64,000 nucleotides of DNA from positions 4,337,008 through 4,401,007 of the forward strand of contig KB904821.1 in assembly GCA_000380225.1 (NCBI GenBank). The letters run 5' to 3'. A program made the position numbers and the translations under genes. Shown in pieces: positions 36,898 through 46,654 of the stretch (position 1 is its first letter; the number at the start of each line of letters is the position of its first letter). The notes beneath the pieces are model-generated. The model saw nothing but the letters and a program-made list of their open reading frames with translations, was not told where the DNA came from and made no database searches. This stretch comes from a filamentous cyanobacterium ESFC-1 (GTDB taxonomy: Bacteria > Cyanobacteriota > Cyanobacteriia > Cyanobacteriales > Spirulinaceae).

Positions 36898-37368
36898 GTG
36901 AGGATTGAAAAAATAGTGCGCCTTTCAATTAAAGAATTATCTTGGCAAAAATTTATTAACTCCACCGTTGTACGGTGGTGGATTGTCGGCTTATTTTTTA
37001 TGGGACTCAATATCCCGTTACTGTGGATTTTCGTTGATTTACTCTTTCTTCCCTTGTGGCTTGCTACCATCCTCGCTTCGGAAATTGGCACATTATTTCG
37101 CTTTCTCGTTAACGATCGCTGGGTATTTGGTCATCCGCGGCCTACTTGGCAGAGACTATGGCAGTATCATGTCGCGATCGCGAGTAGTTTTGTGATTTGG
37201 TGGTCAGCAACCAACCTATTCGCCGATGTCTTAAACATTCACTATATTATCGCCTCAATTCTCGCCACCTGCTGTTCTGTCGGTTGGAGTATGTTTACCA
37301 ATTTTGTCTGGATTTGGCGCAAAAAACAGACCCCACCTGACTCCTCAGAACTTTCCGAAAAACGTTAG
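36898..37368 (+). CDS. GtrA-like membrane protein
   Basis: A 156-residue protein with four hydrophobic spans, at about residues 25-46, 49-68, 93-112 and 118-138. The pattern (LASEIGTLFRFLVNDRWVF, then NFVWIWRKK) is that of GtrA, a family thought to flip or aid transfer of lipid-linked sugars. The start is GTG at 36898. It lies 18 bp after the ComF-like gene in the same direction. The family is clear; the lipid substrate is not. Confidence 0.82.
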   Translation: MRIEKIVRLSIKELSWQKFINSTVVRWWIVGLFFMGLNIPLLWIFVDLLFLPLWLATILASEIGTLFRFLVNDRWVFGHPRPTWQRLWQYHVAIASSFVIWWSATNLFADVLNIHYIIASILATCCSVGWSMFTNFVWIWRKKQTPPDSSELSEKR

Positions 37369-37435
37369 TAAAATCAGCGATCGCAGGCTAGGATCGAAGC
37401 TAAAGACTGCGTTTATTAACAAATCTTAAACAAAT

Positions 37436-38128
37436 ATGACTAGCGTCGCTCACGAACACTACACCGACGACCAGATTCAAGCTTGGTTACGGGGTTTGCT
37501 GACCATTGCTTGGGCGGATGGCCACTTCGATCCCGAAGAAAAAGACCTGATTGCCAGTTTGACCCAAGACGAACTCGTCCCTCAAACCGACTTGGGCGAT
37601 CTTAACACCATCGAACCCCAAGAACTGGCAAAGGCTTTAGGAAATGACCATCACACCGCCGAAAACTTTATGCGGACGGCAGTAATGATGGCCTTAGCCA
37701 ACGGTGTGTACTCCGTCGAAGAATCTAAAGTAGTCAACAGCTTTCTCGATGCTTTGGGCTTAGAAGTCGAAGCCCTCAAGTCTCTCGAACATACCCTGTA
37801 TGACCCCAAACAGCACAAACTCAAGGCTAAAGATGCCTTTGTCCAAGAAGCCAAAAACGATCATCCGCCCAAGAATGCCCTCAAACCCGTGCGCGAATGG
37901 CTCGATGGCATGGATGTCAAAGACCCCAGAGTTGCCCGCTTCATCTGTAAAATGGTGCCGCCTCAGTGTCCATTTGAACGGGATATCAAGCTCTTTGGCC
38001 ACAAAGTCGTTCACATTCCCCCCATGTGCAAACTTAATCCCCTCTACGAACAGTTAGTGGGTTTGCGTTTCCGCGCCTTGTCTTATCTCGCGGAGGATTG
38101 CGAAGAAGATGTTTCGTCTTATATCTAG
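37436..38128 (+). CDS. TerB-like protein with Mo-dependent nitrogenase C-terminal domain
   Basis: A 230-residue protein. Residues about 10-130 form a TerB-like helical domain, with the metal-binding pattern WADGHFDPEE and ANGVYSVEE. Residues 140-225 match the Mo-dependent nitrogenase C-terminal domain: RVARFICKMVPPQCPFERDI then HIPPMCKLNPLYEQLVGLRFRAL, with two conserved Cys. No nitrogenase gene lies nearby, and this domain occurs in non-fixing cyanobacteria too. A role in metal or stress response is possible but not shown. Confidence 0.84.
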   Translation: MTSVAHEHYTDDQIQAWLRGLLTIAWADGHFDPEEKDLIASLTQDELVPQTDLGDLNTIEPQELAKALGNDHHTAENFMRTAVMMALANGVYSVEESKVVNSFLDALGLEVEALKSLEHTLYDPKQHKLKAKDAFVQEAKNDHPPKNALKPVREWLDGMDVKDPRVARFICKMVPPQCPFERDIKLFGHKVVHIPPMCKLNPLYEQLVGLRFRALSYLAEDCEEDVSSYI

Positions 38129-38154
38129 GGTAGGTTTTTTCAGTTAACAGCCTC

Positions 38155-38397
38155 TAAGGGGCAATCGGCAGTCGGCAGTCGGCAGTCGGGGGGTTTCTTC
38201 AGTCATCAGTTATCAGTTATCAGTAATCAGTGTTTTGGGCAGTGGGTCTTGGGCAGCTTTGCTGTAGGCAATCGGCAATCGGCTTGTAGGGGCGGGGTTT
38301 CCCCGCCCAACAACCAACAACCAATAACCAACAACCAACAACCGACGACAAAGGACAAAGGACAAAGGACAAAGGACAAAGGACAAAGGACAAATAA
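38155..38397. repeat. Compound STRR block before obg
   Basis: In order: AGTCGGC heptamers (38165-38188), TCAGTTA units (38203-38225), AATCGGC units, the palindrome GGGGCGGGGTTTCCCCGCCC (38289-38308), CCAACAA/CCAATAA heptamers (38309-38345), and six exact ACAAAGG units (38348-38389). The last unit ends 8 nt before the obg ATG, so its AAAGG can serve as the Shine-Dalgarno sequence. The central unit is the inverse of the block at 9295-9400. Confidence 0.9.
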
Positions 38398-39429
38398 ATG
38401 CAATTTATCGATCGCGCAGAAATTGAAGTAATAGCAGGAAACGGGGGCGATGGCATGGTGGCCTTTCGTCGGGAGAAATACGTTCCCGCAGGGGGCCCGG
38501 CGGGGGGAAATGGGGGCAGAGGCGGATCGATTTATCTCGAAGCGGACGAAAATCTACAAACCCTCCTTGACTTTCAATATGCTCGCATTTTTAAGGCTCA
38601 AAATGGTCAGCGTGGGGGGCCAAATAATTGTACCGGGGCTTCGGGGGATGACCTGATGATTCGGGTTCCCTGCGGGACGGTCATCTATAATCGTGAGACT
38701 GACGATATTATCGCGGATTTGACGGTGAAGGGCGATCGCGTTTGTATTGCCCAAGGGGGTAAAGGGGGATTGGGGAATCGCCATTTCCTCAGCAACCAAA
38801 ATCGCGCCCCCGATTATGCTTTACCGGGATTAGAAGGAGAGCATTTTTATTTACGTCTAGAGTTGAAGTTAATCGCAGAAGTGGGGTTAGTGGGCTTGCC
38901 CAATGCCGGGAAATCTACCCTGATTGCGGCGTTGTCTTCCGCCCGTCCTAAAATTGCCGATTACCCCTTTACGACCCTCGTCCCCAATTTAGGCGTTGTG
39001 AAAAAGCCCACAGGAGACGGGACGGTATTTGCCGATATTCCGGGCTTGATTACCGGGGCCCATGCGGGGGTAGGTTTAGGCCATGAATTTCTGCGCCACA
39101 TTGAAAGAACCCGCATTTTAGTTCATGTATTAGATGCTACGGCTGCCGACCCTCTGGCAAATTATCGCACGATCCAAGCGGAATTAGATGCTTATGGTCG
39201 AGGTTTGCGCGATCGCCCCCAAATCCTTGCCCTTAATAAAGTTGATGCCGCCGATGAGGAATGGTTAGATTTTTTGAAAACAGAGTTTGCGTCCTATACC
39301 AATGTGCCAATTTTCTTGATTTCGGCAGTCACACAAACCGGATTAACGGCTTTATTGAATCAGGTTTGGCAGTTTCTAGAAATGCCGGAAATCGTTAATC
39401 AATCAATAAAATTAACTATGAATGATTAG
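38398..39429 (+). CDS. obg: GTPase Obg (CgtA)
   Basis: A 343-residue essential GTPase of 50S ribosome assembly. The Gly-rich Obg fold (residues 1-158) has the typical GGxGG runs; the G domain follows with GLPNAGKSTL (G1), DIPGL (G3) and NKVD (G4). The extra C-terminal OCT domain of some Obg proteins is absent, as is usual in cyanobacteria. The ATG directly follows an ACAAAGG repeat array that supplies the ribosome-binding sequence. Confidence 0.97.
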   Translation: MQFIDRAEIEVIAGNGGDGMVAFRREKYVPAGGPAGGNGGRGGSIYLEADENLQTLLDFQYARIFKAQNGQRGGPNNCTGASGDDLMIRVPCGTVIYNRETDDIIADLTVKGDRVCIAQGGKGGLGNRHFLSNQNRAPDYALPGLEGEHFYLRLELKLIAEVGLVGLPNAGKSTLIAALSSARPKIADYPFTTLVPNLGVVKKPTGDGTVFADIPGLITGAHAGVGLGHEFLRHIERTRILVHVLDATAADPLANYRTIQAELDAYGRGLRDRPQILALNKVDAADEEWLDFLKTEFASYTNVPIFLISAVTQTGLTALLNQVWQFLEMPEIVNQSIKLTMND

Positions 39430-40000
39430 AATTTAACTTTGTTAAAAAAATTAAAATTTCCAATCGCTTTTTACCTTGACTTTCGGCTTAAATCGTGTAT
39501 TTGAAAGCTTCTGCTCGCGATCGCTTTATCGCTACAGCCCAACCCTGTCCGGGCAAAATGCGATCGCTGTCTGAAAAACTGTAGTTGAATATACAGAAAA
39601 AAACATCAATCGAATTGAATATGTTTAAATTTAAACGCGATTCTGAGGATTCGCGGCCTGCGAGCGTCAACGTTGTCAGTCAAGTTTTTTCCATTTAGGA
39701 CTAGACTTCGAGTAGTAAAATCAGGTAATTATATATACTCACGAGTGACGCAAAAACGAAAGAAAACAGACGACCACCTTAGTTCCAGTCAGCGCTAAAC
39801 TAGCTGCCATTGATTTGCGAGTGCGATCGCAAAACTCAGAACTTCAATGTATTATCCTTCTAAAACCTAGAAGTTCTTTGCTCGATTATTGCAGGTGTTC
39901 CAATATCTTGAAACTAAAAATGTCTCAACTCCCATCAAACCTTAGAACGAAGTTACACAAAAACAAGAGACGATCGAACCCCAATCAATCCCTAGGAGAT
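39430..40000. other. Leader and promoter region of the ammonium transporter gene
   Basis: About 570 bp between obg and the chosen start of the transporter gene. It contains an NtcA-type site at 39725-39738, several HIP1-like sites and AT-rich text. The frame of the transporter stays open upstream to 39815, so part of this stretch could be coding if an earlier start is used. Confidence 0.55.
39725..39738 (+). promoter_or_regulatory. NtcA-type binding site
   Basis: GTA-ATTATATA-TAC matches the consensus GTA-N8-TAC exactly. NtcA is the cyanobacterial nitrogen regulator and activates amt genes when ammonium is scarce. The site is about 275 bp before the transporter start. A clear TAN3T box at the usual distance was not found, so the assignment rests on the motif and the gene context. 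Confidence 0.55.
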
Positions 40001-41491
40001 ATGCCCTTTTTAGCCCCCTTGCGGATCATTGCCCGTAAGTTTTCCTCCCCTTGGCTTGTATGTATTCCTTTAGCGGCCATTGTCGTATTGCTGTGTAATA
40101 CGGCAGTATCCGCCCAGCACGTTATTGACGTAGACGCATTAGAAGCCGAACCCGCCGAGGTTGTTAAAGGCATTCTTGACACGGTATTCATTATGATTGC
40201 CGCCGTTCTCGTTATCTTCATGAACGCCGGCTTCGGAATGTTAGAAACCGGCTTCTGTCGTCAGAAAAACGCCGTTAACATTCTCTCCAAAAACCTCATT
40301 GTCTTTGGGATCGCGACCCTGGCTTACTGGGCTTTTGGTTTTGCGTTCATGTACGGCGCATCCGGCAACGGCTTTATTGGGTTGCAAGGGTTCTTCCTAA
40401 TTAGTGATGACCCTGCCACCTATGGCTTAGACCCCTTCCCAGCAGGTTTAAGCATTGCGGTTTCCTTCTTGTTCCAAGTGGCTTTTGCTGCTACTGCCGC
40501 AACCATTGTTTCTGGGGCAGTTGCCGAACGGATTCACTTTGGCGCATTTTTAATCTTTAGCTTCTTACTCGTCGCTATTTCTTACCCCATCACCGGCCAT
40601 TGGTTGTGGGCTGGCGGTTGGTTATCCACCCTCGGCGGTTTAGATGCAGATGGCGCTTCCCTGGGTGGCTTCAGTGACTTTGCTGGGTCTACCATCGTTC
40701 ACTCCGTCGGCGGTTGGGCTGCCCTTATGGGTGCGGCTTTCGTCGGCCCCCGGTTGGGCAAATACCAAGAAGGCAACACCATCAACGCAATTCCCGGTCA
40801 CAACATGGGTTTTGCCACCCTCGGTTGTTTGATTCTTTGGATTGGCTGGTTTGGCTTCAACCCCGGTTCTGAGTTAGCGGCTACCCCCAATATTGCTTAC
40901 ATTGCCTTGACCACCAACTTATCTGCGGCGGCGGGGGGTGTTGCGGCGACCGCCACTTCTTGGCTCAAAGATGGTAAGCCGGACTTGTCCATGATTATCA
41001 ACGGCATTCTGGCAGGCTTAGTGGGGATTACTGCCGGATGTGCAGGGGTTTCTTACTTCTCTGCTGTGATCATTGGTTTGGTTTCCGGTGTCTTGGTCGT
41101 CTTTGCTGTATCTTTCTTTGACAAAATCGGAATTGATGACCCGGTGGGTGCGACTTCTGTCCACTTAGCTTGCGGGATTTGGGGAACCTTGGCCGTGGGT
41201 ATTTTTGAAGAAGGTATCTTAGGCGGTAATCCTGTTCAGCTTTGGTATCAAATCGTGGGTATTCTTACGATTGGCGGCTTTACAGTTGCCTTTAGCACCA
41301 TTGTCTGGTTAGCCCTCAAAGCCACAATGGGCATTCGCGTTCACCCCGAAGAAGAAATGCGCGGTTTGGATATTTCCGAACACGGTATGGAAGCTTATCA
41401 CGGCTTTGTTACTGAGTCCGATACCTTTGCAGGTAGCCCGAAAATGAGCGTTGGTGGTGTTTCTGATGCTACCCGAAGTTCAGAAGTGTAA
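40001..41491 (+). CDS. amt: Ammonium transporter Amt
   Basis: A polytopic Amt channel of about 496 residues. A signal-like N-terminus ending SAQH precedes eleven spans. Family marks include [28 protein letters not shown] and [10 protein letters not shown] with the ammonium-pathway histidines. It passes ammonia or ammonium into the cell. I chose ATG 40001 because AGGAG stands just before it; the open frame continues upstream with possible starts at 39815 and 39920. An NtcA-type site lies upstream, which fits nitrogen control. A strong terminator follows. Confidence 0.95.
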   Translation: MPFLAPLRIIARKFSSPWLVCIPLAAIVVLLCNTAVSAQHVIDVDALEAEPAEVVKGILDTVFIMIAAVLVIFMNAGFGMLETGFCRQKNAVNILSKNLIVFGIATLAYWAFGFAFMYGASGNGFIGLQGFFLISDDPATYGLDPFPAGLSIAVSFLFQVAFAATAATIVSGAVAERIHFGAFLIFSFLLVAISYPITGHWLWAGGWLSTLGGLDADGASLGGFSDFAGSTIVHSVGGWAALMGAAFVGPRLGKYQEGNTINAIPGHNMGFATLGCLILWIGWFGFNPGSELAATPNIAYIALTTNLSAAAGGVAATATSWLKDGKPDLSMIINGILAGLVGITAGCAGVSYFSAVIIGLVSGVLVVFAVSFFDKIGIDDPVGATSVHLACGIWGTLAVGIFEEGILGGNPVQLWYQIVGILTIGGFTVAFSTIVWLALKATMGIRVHPEEEMRGLDISEHGMEAYHGFVTESDTFAGSPKMSVGGVSDATRSSEV

Positions 41492-41539
41492 CCTAAATTG
41501 CGATTGATTCAGTTTTTCTAAACTACGGATTTCGAGGTC

Positions 41540-41589
41540 GTCCTTCAACTTTAGTTGAATTTACACGGTTGAAGGCGGCTTTTTTTTGG
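41540..41589 (+). terminator. Rho-independent terminator after amt
   Basis: CCTTCAAC (41542-41549) pairs with GTTGAAGG (41568-41575), and a smaller CAAC/GTTG hairpin lies inside. Eight T residues follow after GCGGC. It isolates amt from the next gene. Confidence 0.75.
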
Positions 41590-41615
41590 TAAAAAAGTGA
41601 TGGTAGCTGCTTTGA

Positions 41616-42449
41616 TTGGTGATAGTTTCCTTGAAGCGATATCCTCGATGGACGGTTTTATCTTTAGGAGCGAATGCGATCTTGTTGGTCGCGATCGCGT
41701 ATCTTTGGCAACGTCATCCCCAGTTGGCGGCGGTACAACGCTTGGGGGATGCTTTTCCGAGTAATCAGTTAATGGCCCAACCCCCCGAAGCAGAACCTAC
41801 GGCTTTGGGCGATCGCCTTAAGTTGAATTATCAACAATGGGTGATGCTATTAAGCCAAGAAGCCAAAGTTGCCGCCGAAACCCAACCGGATCGCCTTTGT
41901 GTTTTATTGGGCGATTCGATTAGTTTGTGGTTTCCGACTGAATTGCTGCCTCCCCAAGAAACCTGGCTCAATCAAGGCATTTCTGGGGAAACCAGTGCGG
42001 GTTTGTTACGCCGTTTGAACTTGATCGACGACACCGAACCCAGAGCGATTTTTGTGATGATTGGCATTAACGACTTACTCAAAGGGGTCAAAGATGATAC
42101 AGTCATCGCCAATCAAGCCCTAATCTTGCGCTATCTCAAACGCCAGCATCCCAACACCAAAATCGTCTTGCAGTCAATTCTGCCTCATAGTGCCGCCAAA
42201 GCCACCTGGGAAGGGCGCGATCGCCTCTCTCAAGCCCCCAATGAGCGCATCCGCGACCTTAACGCCCGTTTGCGAGAGGTGGCGGCAACCGAAGGGGTTT
42301 TATTTCTCGATCTTTATCCCCTCTTTGCTGACGAAGGGGGCGCACTCCACCTCAATCTCAGCAGCGACGGCTTACACCTCAACCGCAACGGCTATCAACT
42401 CTGGCAAACTGCCCTCCGGGTCTTTATTCAAGCCAGAATTGATGAGTGA
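41616..42449 (+). CDS. SGNH/GDSL-type hydrolase
   Basis: A 277-residue protein with an N-terminal hydrophobic segment (about 8-28), probably an anchor or uncleaved signal. The catalytic domain has block I LLGDSIS (Ser), block II GISGETSAGLL, block III GINDL and block V DGLHLN (Asp and His). Such enzymes hydrolyse esters of lipids or acetylated sugars, often in the periplasm. The start appears to be TTG at 41616 or the GTG directly after it. The substrate cannot be deduced. Confidence 0.88.
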   Translation: MVIVSLKRYPRWTVLSLGANAILLVAIAYLWQRHPQLAAVQRLGDAFPSNQLMAQPPEAEPTALGDRLKLNYQQWVMLLSQEAKVAAETQPDRLCVLLGDSISLWFPTELLPPQETWLNQGISGETSAGLLRRLNLIDDTEPRAIFVMIGINDLLKGVKDDTVIANQALILRYLKRQHPNTKIVLQSILPHSAAKATWEGRDRLSQAPNERIRDLNARLREVAATEGVLFLDLYPLFADEGGALHLNLSSDGLHLNRNGYQLWQTALRVFIQARIDE

Positions 42450-42575
42450 TGAATGTCATTAGTCCTTGGTTCTTTGTCCTTTGTCATTTGTTCTTTGAAC
42501 CCACAACCCACAACAAATAACAAACCAATACCTTGTACGCTAGTTAAGTAAAGAAGCCTATTTTTTTTAATTCCG

Positions 42576-43790
42576 ATGGATACAAAAGCCTTTAAACGAA
42601 ATCTCAATCAATCTCAGAACTATTATCGCAAAGGCTTCGGCCACCAAGAAGAAGTTGCCGGAGTCCTCAATACTGAATATCAAAGCTCGCTGATTCAAAC
42701 CATACGCGATCGCAACTATCAACTGCAAGAAGGCAACGTTACCATTCATCTCGCGGAATCTTTTGGTTTTTGTTGGGGAGTCGAAAGGGCGGTTGCGATG
42801 GCTTACGAAACCCGTCAACACTTCCCCACCGAACCGATCTGGATTACCAATGAAATCATCCACAACCCCTCTGTCAATCAACGACTGCGGGAAATGAATG
42901 TGCATTTCATTGAAGTAGACGCAGATAATCAAAAAGACTTTTCGGGTGTGGGTAAAGGGGATGTTGTCATTCTCCCGGCGTTTGGTGCAAGTGTCAGCGA
43001 AATGCAACTACTGGACGAAAAAGGCTGTATTATTGTCGATACGACCTGCCCTTGGGTGTCTAAGGTGTGGAACTCCGTCGAAAAGCACAAAAAACGCAAC
43101 TATACTTCAATTATCCACGGCAAATACAAACACGAAGAAACCGTCGCCACCAGTTCCTTTGCGGATAAATATTTGGTGGTTCTCAACTTGGCTCAAGCCC
43201 AATATGTCGCTGATTATATCCTGCACGGAGGCGACAAAGCCGAGTTTTTAGAAAAGTTCAAAAACGCCCATTCCGAAGGCTTTGATCCCGATCGCGACTT
43301 GGATCAAATCGGTATTGCGAATCAAACCACGATGCTCAAAAGTGAAACCGAGCAAATTGGTAAACTTTTTGAGCGAACGATGCTGCAAAAATACGGCCCC
43401 ACCGAACTCAACCAGCATTTTATGAGCTTTAACACCATCTGCGACGCAACCCAAGAACGTCAAGATGCCATGTTTGAGCTTGTGGATAAAGATTTGTCTT
43501 TAATGGTGGTGATTGGCGGTTACAACTCCTCGAATACGACCCACCTCCAAGAAATTGCGGTGGAATACAATATTCCTTCCTATCACATTGATAGCGCCGA
43601 TCGCATTGATGTAGAAAATAATCGCATCGAACACAAACCCCTCGAAAAAGACCTAGAAATCACTGAAAATTGGCTACCCGAGGGGCCGATTGCGGTGGGG
43701 GTGACTTCCGGTGCATCCACCCCGGATAAGGTGGTTGAAGCCGCGATCGCGAAAATCCTCATGCTCAAAAATGCCCCCGCGATCGTGTGA
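42576..43790 (+). CDS. ispH: 4-hydroxy-3-methylbut-2-enyl diphosphate reductase IspH
   Basis: A 404-residue [4Fe-4S] enzyme, last step of the MEP pathway, making isopentenyl and dimethylallyl diphosphate for carotenoids, chlorophyll tails and quinones. The three cluster Cys are in [11 protein letters not shown] (C66), DTTCPWVSK and [11 protein letters not shown]. Active-site motifs EIIHNP and [10 protein letters not shown] are present. The protein is longer than the E. coli form (about 316), as in other cyanobacteria and plastids, with an extra N-terminal stretch and an insertion. It stands alone, downstream of a stretch of ACAACCC-like repeats. Confidence 0.96.
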   Translation: MDTKAFKRNLNQSQNYYRKGFGHQEEVAGVLNTEYQSSLIQTIRDRNYQLQEGNVTIHLAESFGFCWGVERAVAMAYETRQHFPTEPIWITNEIIHNPSVNQRLREMNVHFIEVDADNQKDFSGVGKGDVVILPAFGASVSEMQLLDEKGCIIVDTTCPWVSKVWNSVEKHKKRNYTSIIHGKYKHEETVATSSFADKYLVVLNLAQAQYVADYILHGGDKAEFLEKFKNAHSEGFDPDRDLDQIGIANQTTMLKSETEQIGKLFERTMLQKYGPTELNQHFMSFNTICDATQERQDAMFELVDKDLSLMVVIGGYNSSNTTHLQEIAVEYNIPSYHIDSADRIDVENNRIEHKPLEKDLEITENWLPEGPIAVGVTSGASTPDKVVEAAIAKILMLKNAPAIV

Positions 43791-44056
43791 ACTACCCCAG
43801 TGCGATCGCGTTTTCAAGGGGTGGGAGGAATAGTCGTCCTCAGTTAACGGGTCAATATAGTAATTCCAAATAAAAACCAGCAGCCCCTCTCGGAGTGGGA
43901 GAGGGGTTTGGGGTGAGGGCGGTTCAGGGAGAATACGATACCTTTATTGGGAGATGACTGTACGGAAACTAATTGTAATGACTATAACCAATGACCAATG
44001 ACCAATGACCAATGACCTATAAAATCCCTGTTTTCAAAAAGCGGGGATTTTTAAAC
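43791..44056. other. Intergenic region with a hairpin repeat, STRR and terminator
   Basis: Between convergent ispH and the WD40 gene. Contents: a hairpin repeat copy with CCCCTCTC/GAGAGGGG (43884-43906) followed by GTTTGGGGTGAGGGC, four CCAATGA heptamers (43988-44015), and a terminator AAAATCCC/GGGGATTTTT (44021-44052) suited to both genes. Confidence 0.75.
44021..44052. terminator. Bidirectional terminator
   Basis: AAAATCCCTG and CGGGGATTTTT form an A/T-flanked stem with an 11-nt loop. It lies 5 bp past the stop of the minus-strand WD40 gene and can also end ispH transcripts. Confidence 0.7.
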
Positions 44057-45487
44057 CTATTTTTTCCACCAAATATTAAGGGCTTGGTCAACCCCACCAC
44101 TCACGAAGGTTTGGCCGTCAGGACTAAACGCGATCGCGCGGACGGCTCCTTGATGTTGCTGTAAGGTAAACTGTTCTTGTTGGCTGGCAACATCCCAGAA
44201 CTTTATACTGCCGTCTTTTGCGCCACTAACGAGGATTTTGCTATCCGGGCTGAAAACCACGGCACAAACGGCAGAATTTTGATGACTGAGGCGACAAATT
44301 TCTTGGGTTCCCTCTCCATCCCAGAGTTGAATTATCCCGCTTTCTCCCCCCACAGCGATCGTGTTACTATCGGGAGAATAAGCAAGGCTGAGAATCTTGA
44401 AATCGCCGCGATGGGAACGAATGAGACGACCGTTCATTTCGCGGATGCGGAGGGCGCAGTCTACACCCCCACTGGCGAATAGTTTACCATCAGGACGAAT
44501 CGCGATCGCCCTCACGGGACAAGAATAGCCTGTCAAGGTGCGAATTTCTTTGCCGTTACTAATTTGCCACAATTTAACGCTATGGTCGGCGCTACCACTC
44601 ACCAAAGTCCGTTTGTTGGGGCTAAACGCAAGGGACAGGGTGGCTTGATTGTGACCCCCAAATAAACCGCCTAAAGTGCGAATCAGTTTGCCATTACTGG
44701 TTTTCCAGAGTTTAATACTTTTGTCACCGCTACTACTCGCGACCCATCTTCCATCCGGGCTAATATCGACGCTGTGGACTCTACCGGTATGGCCGCTGAG
44801 AACCTGAAGAACCCGTCCGGTACTGAGTTGCCATAAAATCACGGTGCGATCGTAACTGCCCGTTGCTGCGATTTTACCATCAGGGGCGATCGCGAGACTG
44901 CTAATTGGGGCAGTATGACGCTGTAGAGTTCCCACACATTGCCAAGGAGAAACCGGAGAAACTGAAGGAGTCGGAGGAGGAGTGGGTTCGGGAGGAGGTG
45001 AGGTTTGTTCTTGGTGAGATGTTTGGCTTAGTTTGAGTTTTGTGGCTTTATTAAAGTCTTTTTCGGCGCGAATACTTTGGCCTAATTTATCATAAACAAA
45101 GCCGCGATACAGATAGGCATCAAGATAATCAGTATCAATTAAAATGGCTTTGGTGAGTTCTTCGATTGCTTTTTTAAAGCGGCGTTTTTGGGCATAATTT
45201 ATCCCATTTCGATAAAATATTTCGGGATTAGCTTTAGTTTTTGTTGCAGTTTTAACAGAATTATTTTCGGGAATGGGAATCGGTTTATAGTTTTTTAAAT
45301 AGGCGTAAGCTTCATTAATTTGTTTGATTTTTTCTTCGGCTTCCTGTTGCTGTTGCGGTCGATTTGAAAAGTTATCAGGATGCCAAACTTTAACCAACTG
45401 ACGATAGGCTTTTTTAATATCTTGGCGCGAGGTTCCAGGGGCTAAACCGAGGGTTTTATAGTAATAATTTGCATTGTATTTTGCCAT
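44057..45487 (-). CDS. J-domain-TPR-WD40 fusion protein
   Basis: A 476-residue protein with three modules. A J domain (residues 1-65) has the HPD motif in KVWHPDNFS. A TPR-like pair of helices follows (about 90-155, FYRNGINYAQKRRFKKAIEELTKAI). After a proline-rich linker come seven WD40 repeats (185-476), each with D..K.I/V.LW-type ends; they should close into a propeller. The J domain implies that it recruits DnaK to whatever the WD40 platform binds. No enzymatic domain is present. Targets are unknown. Confidence 0.88.
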   Translation of the reverse strand: MAKYNANYYYKTLGLAPGTSRQDIKKAYRQLVKVWHPDNFSNRPQQQQEAEEKIKQINEAYAYLKNYKPIPIPENNSVKTATKTKANPEIFYRNGINYAQKRRFKKAIEELTKAILIDTDYLDAYLYRGFVYDKLGQSIRAEKDFNKATKLKLSQTSHQEQTSPPPEPTPPPTPSVSPVSPWQCVGTLQRHTAPISSLAIAPDGKIAATGSYDRTVILWQLSTGRVLQVLSGHTGRVHSVDISPDGRWVASSSGDKSIKLWKTSNGKLIRTLGGLFGGHNQATLSLAFSPNKRTLVSGSADHSVKLWQISNGKEIRTLTGYSCPVRAIAIRPDGKLFASGGVDCALRIREMNGRLIRSHRGDFKILSLAYSPDSNTIAVGGESGIIQLWDGEGTQEICRLSHQNSAVCAVVFSPDSKILVSGAKDGSIKFWDVASQQEQFTLQQHQGAVRAIAFSPDGQTFVSGGVDQALNIWWKK

Positions 45488-45703
45488 AGCTTTCGAGGAT
45501 AGAGCAAAAGCGTTCCCAGATTGATCGATCTCGATAACCTCGCCTTGGGTTGAAGGACGCGGCTTTGGCCGATCTCGATGACCTTATTGTAGCTAAAGCC
45601 GCCTTGGTCAGAAAAGTCTGGCCCCCAAGTTTCGATAAGTTGCCATTATTCGCGTCTGCTTTGACTTGAGTTTTGAGGATACAAAAGGAAAGATCGAATT
45701 GTA

Positions 45704-45910
45704 TTAACTCAATTTTAAAGAATTAACTGGCACTTCATCCCAACTTTCTACCGTTCTCAGTCGGGCTTCCCAACCATCACTTTTTTGTTGAGTTGTCAAG
45801 TTGTCTTGAAACGATTGATAACAATCTTTGGCTAACTGTTCGTTACAGGAGGCAATACAAGCGTGAATCATACCAGAGGGGTCAACTTGTTCGTTAATCC
45901 AAATCGTCAT
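45704..45910 (-). CDS. Small hypothetical protein
   Basis: A 68-residue soluble protein, MTIWINEQVDPSGMIHACIA then SCNEQLAKDCYQSFQ. It has three Cys, a pattern that could be structural. I believe similar short proteins exist in other cyanobacteria but cannot name a family. It lies 49 bp upstream of the gene at 45950-46654 in map terms, on the same strand, with that gene transcribed first. Confidence 0.6.
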   Translation of the reverse strand: MTIWINEQVDPSGMIHACIASCNEQLAKDCYQSFQDNLTTQQKSDGWEARLRTVESWDEVPVNSLKLS

Positions 45911-45949
45911 TTGTTTTGATTGATTTTTGCGACTAGAAACTATCCTAAA

Positions 45950-46654
45950 CTAAAAGCGATCGCGTTTAATCATCACTTGACCATCTTGCAGTTGCATTTC
46001 GCGAATCTTCCACTGTTTTAAGACTTGATTGGCTTCTTGTAAAATTTCAGCTTCAGACATTCCAGCATGATTAGCAATTTCAGCTAAAGTTAAACTAAAA
46101 TTCCCCACACGAATGCGGGTATCTCCGGTTAATTGTAGTTGTCCGTCGATAATTTGCGGCTGACTGGATAAACCAATATAAATATCGCGGTCTTTGAGTA
46201 AAGGAAACTGGGATAAAATTTGGGTAGCAGGGATGGGTAAAGACGTTTCAGCCGCTTCTAAATCTAAATTAGCGGTATTAACCACCATACCAAATTCAAT
46301 TTGATCCTCAGCAATGGTGGTATTAATTCCCCGTGTTGCTTGCAAAATTTCGCTGCCAGCTAAACTTTCAACAGCACTAGCAATCAAAACATCATTGATT
46401 TCTGTATCGGTGAGGGTTACAGTCACTTCAGGGCTGCTGGGATTTTGTTGTATTTGGCGGTTAATTTTAGTGTAAACTTCTTGGCGGGATTGTTGGAGTT
46501 GCGGCAAGTTTATTACGTCAATTTGTTGGGTTACTGGCGTTGCCTCGGCACTATACCAATCAGGGACTTTGGTAAATTGTCGCCATAAATAAAAACCCAA
46601 GCCTAAACTAATTACAGATATAATTCCCGCCGCGATACTAATTTTTTTACGCAT
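45950..46654 (-). CDS. Membrane-anchored hypothetical protein
   Basis: A 234-residue protein with one N-terminal transmembrane helix (about residues 5-26) after a basic MRKK, so most of it should be periplasmic or lumenal. The rest mixes Gln-rich helix (QQSRQEVYTKINRQIQQ) and beta segments. The pattern of VTVTLTDTEIND and the late beta strands is loosely like YpmS/DUF2140-type proteins, but I am not sure. No catalytic motif was seen. It is followed on the same strand by the 68-residue gene at 45704. Confidence 0.65.
   Translation of the reverse strand: MRKKISIAAGIISVISLGLGFYLWRQFTKVPDWYSAEATPVTQQIDVINLPQLQQSRQEVYTKINRQIQQNPSSPEVTVTLTDTEINDVLIASAVESLAGSEILQATRGINTTIAEDQIEFGMVVNTANLDLEAAETSLPIPATQILSQFPLLKDRDIYIGLSSQPQIIDGQLQLTGDTRIRVGNFSLTLAEIANHAGMSEAEILQEANQVLKQWKIREMQLQDGQVMIKRDRF

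Noticed and set aside
38155..38397. CRISPR-like regular repeats
   Set aside because: Units are 7 bp and directly adjacent with no spacers; these are STRRs.
39488..39670. 60-codon minus-strand frame upstream of amt
   Set aside because: No recognisable protein pattern; lies in the long amt leader with HIP1 sites.
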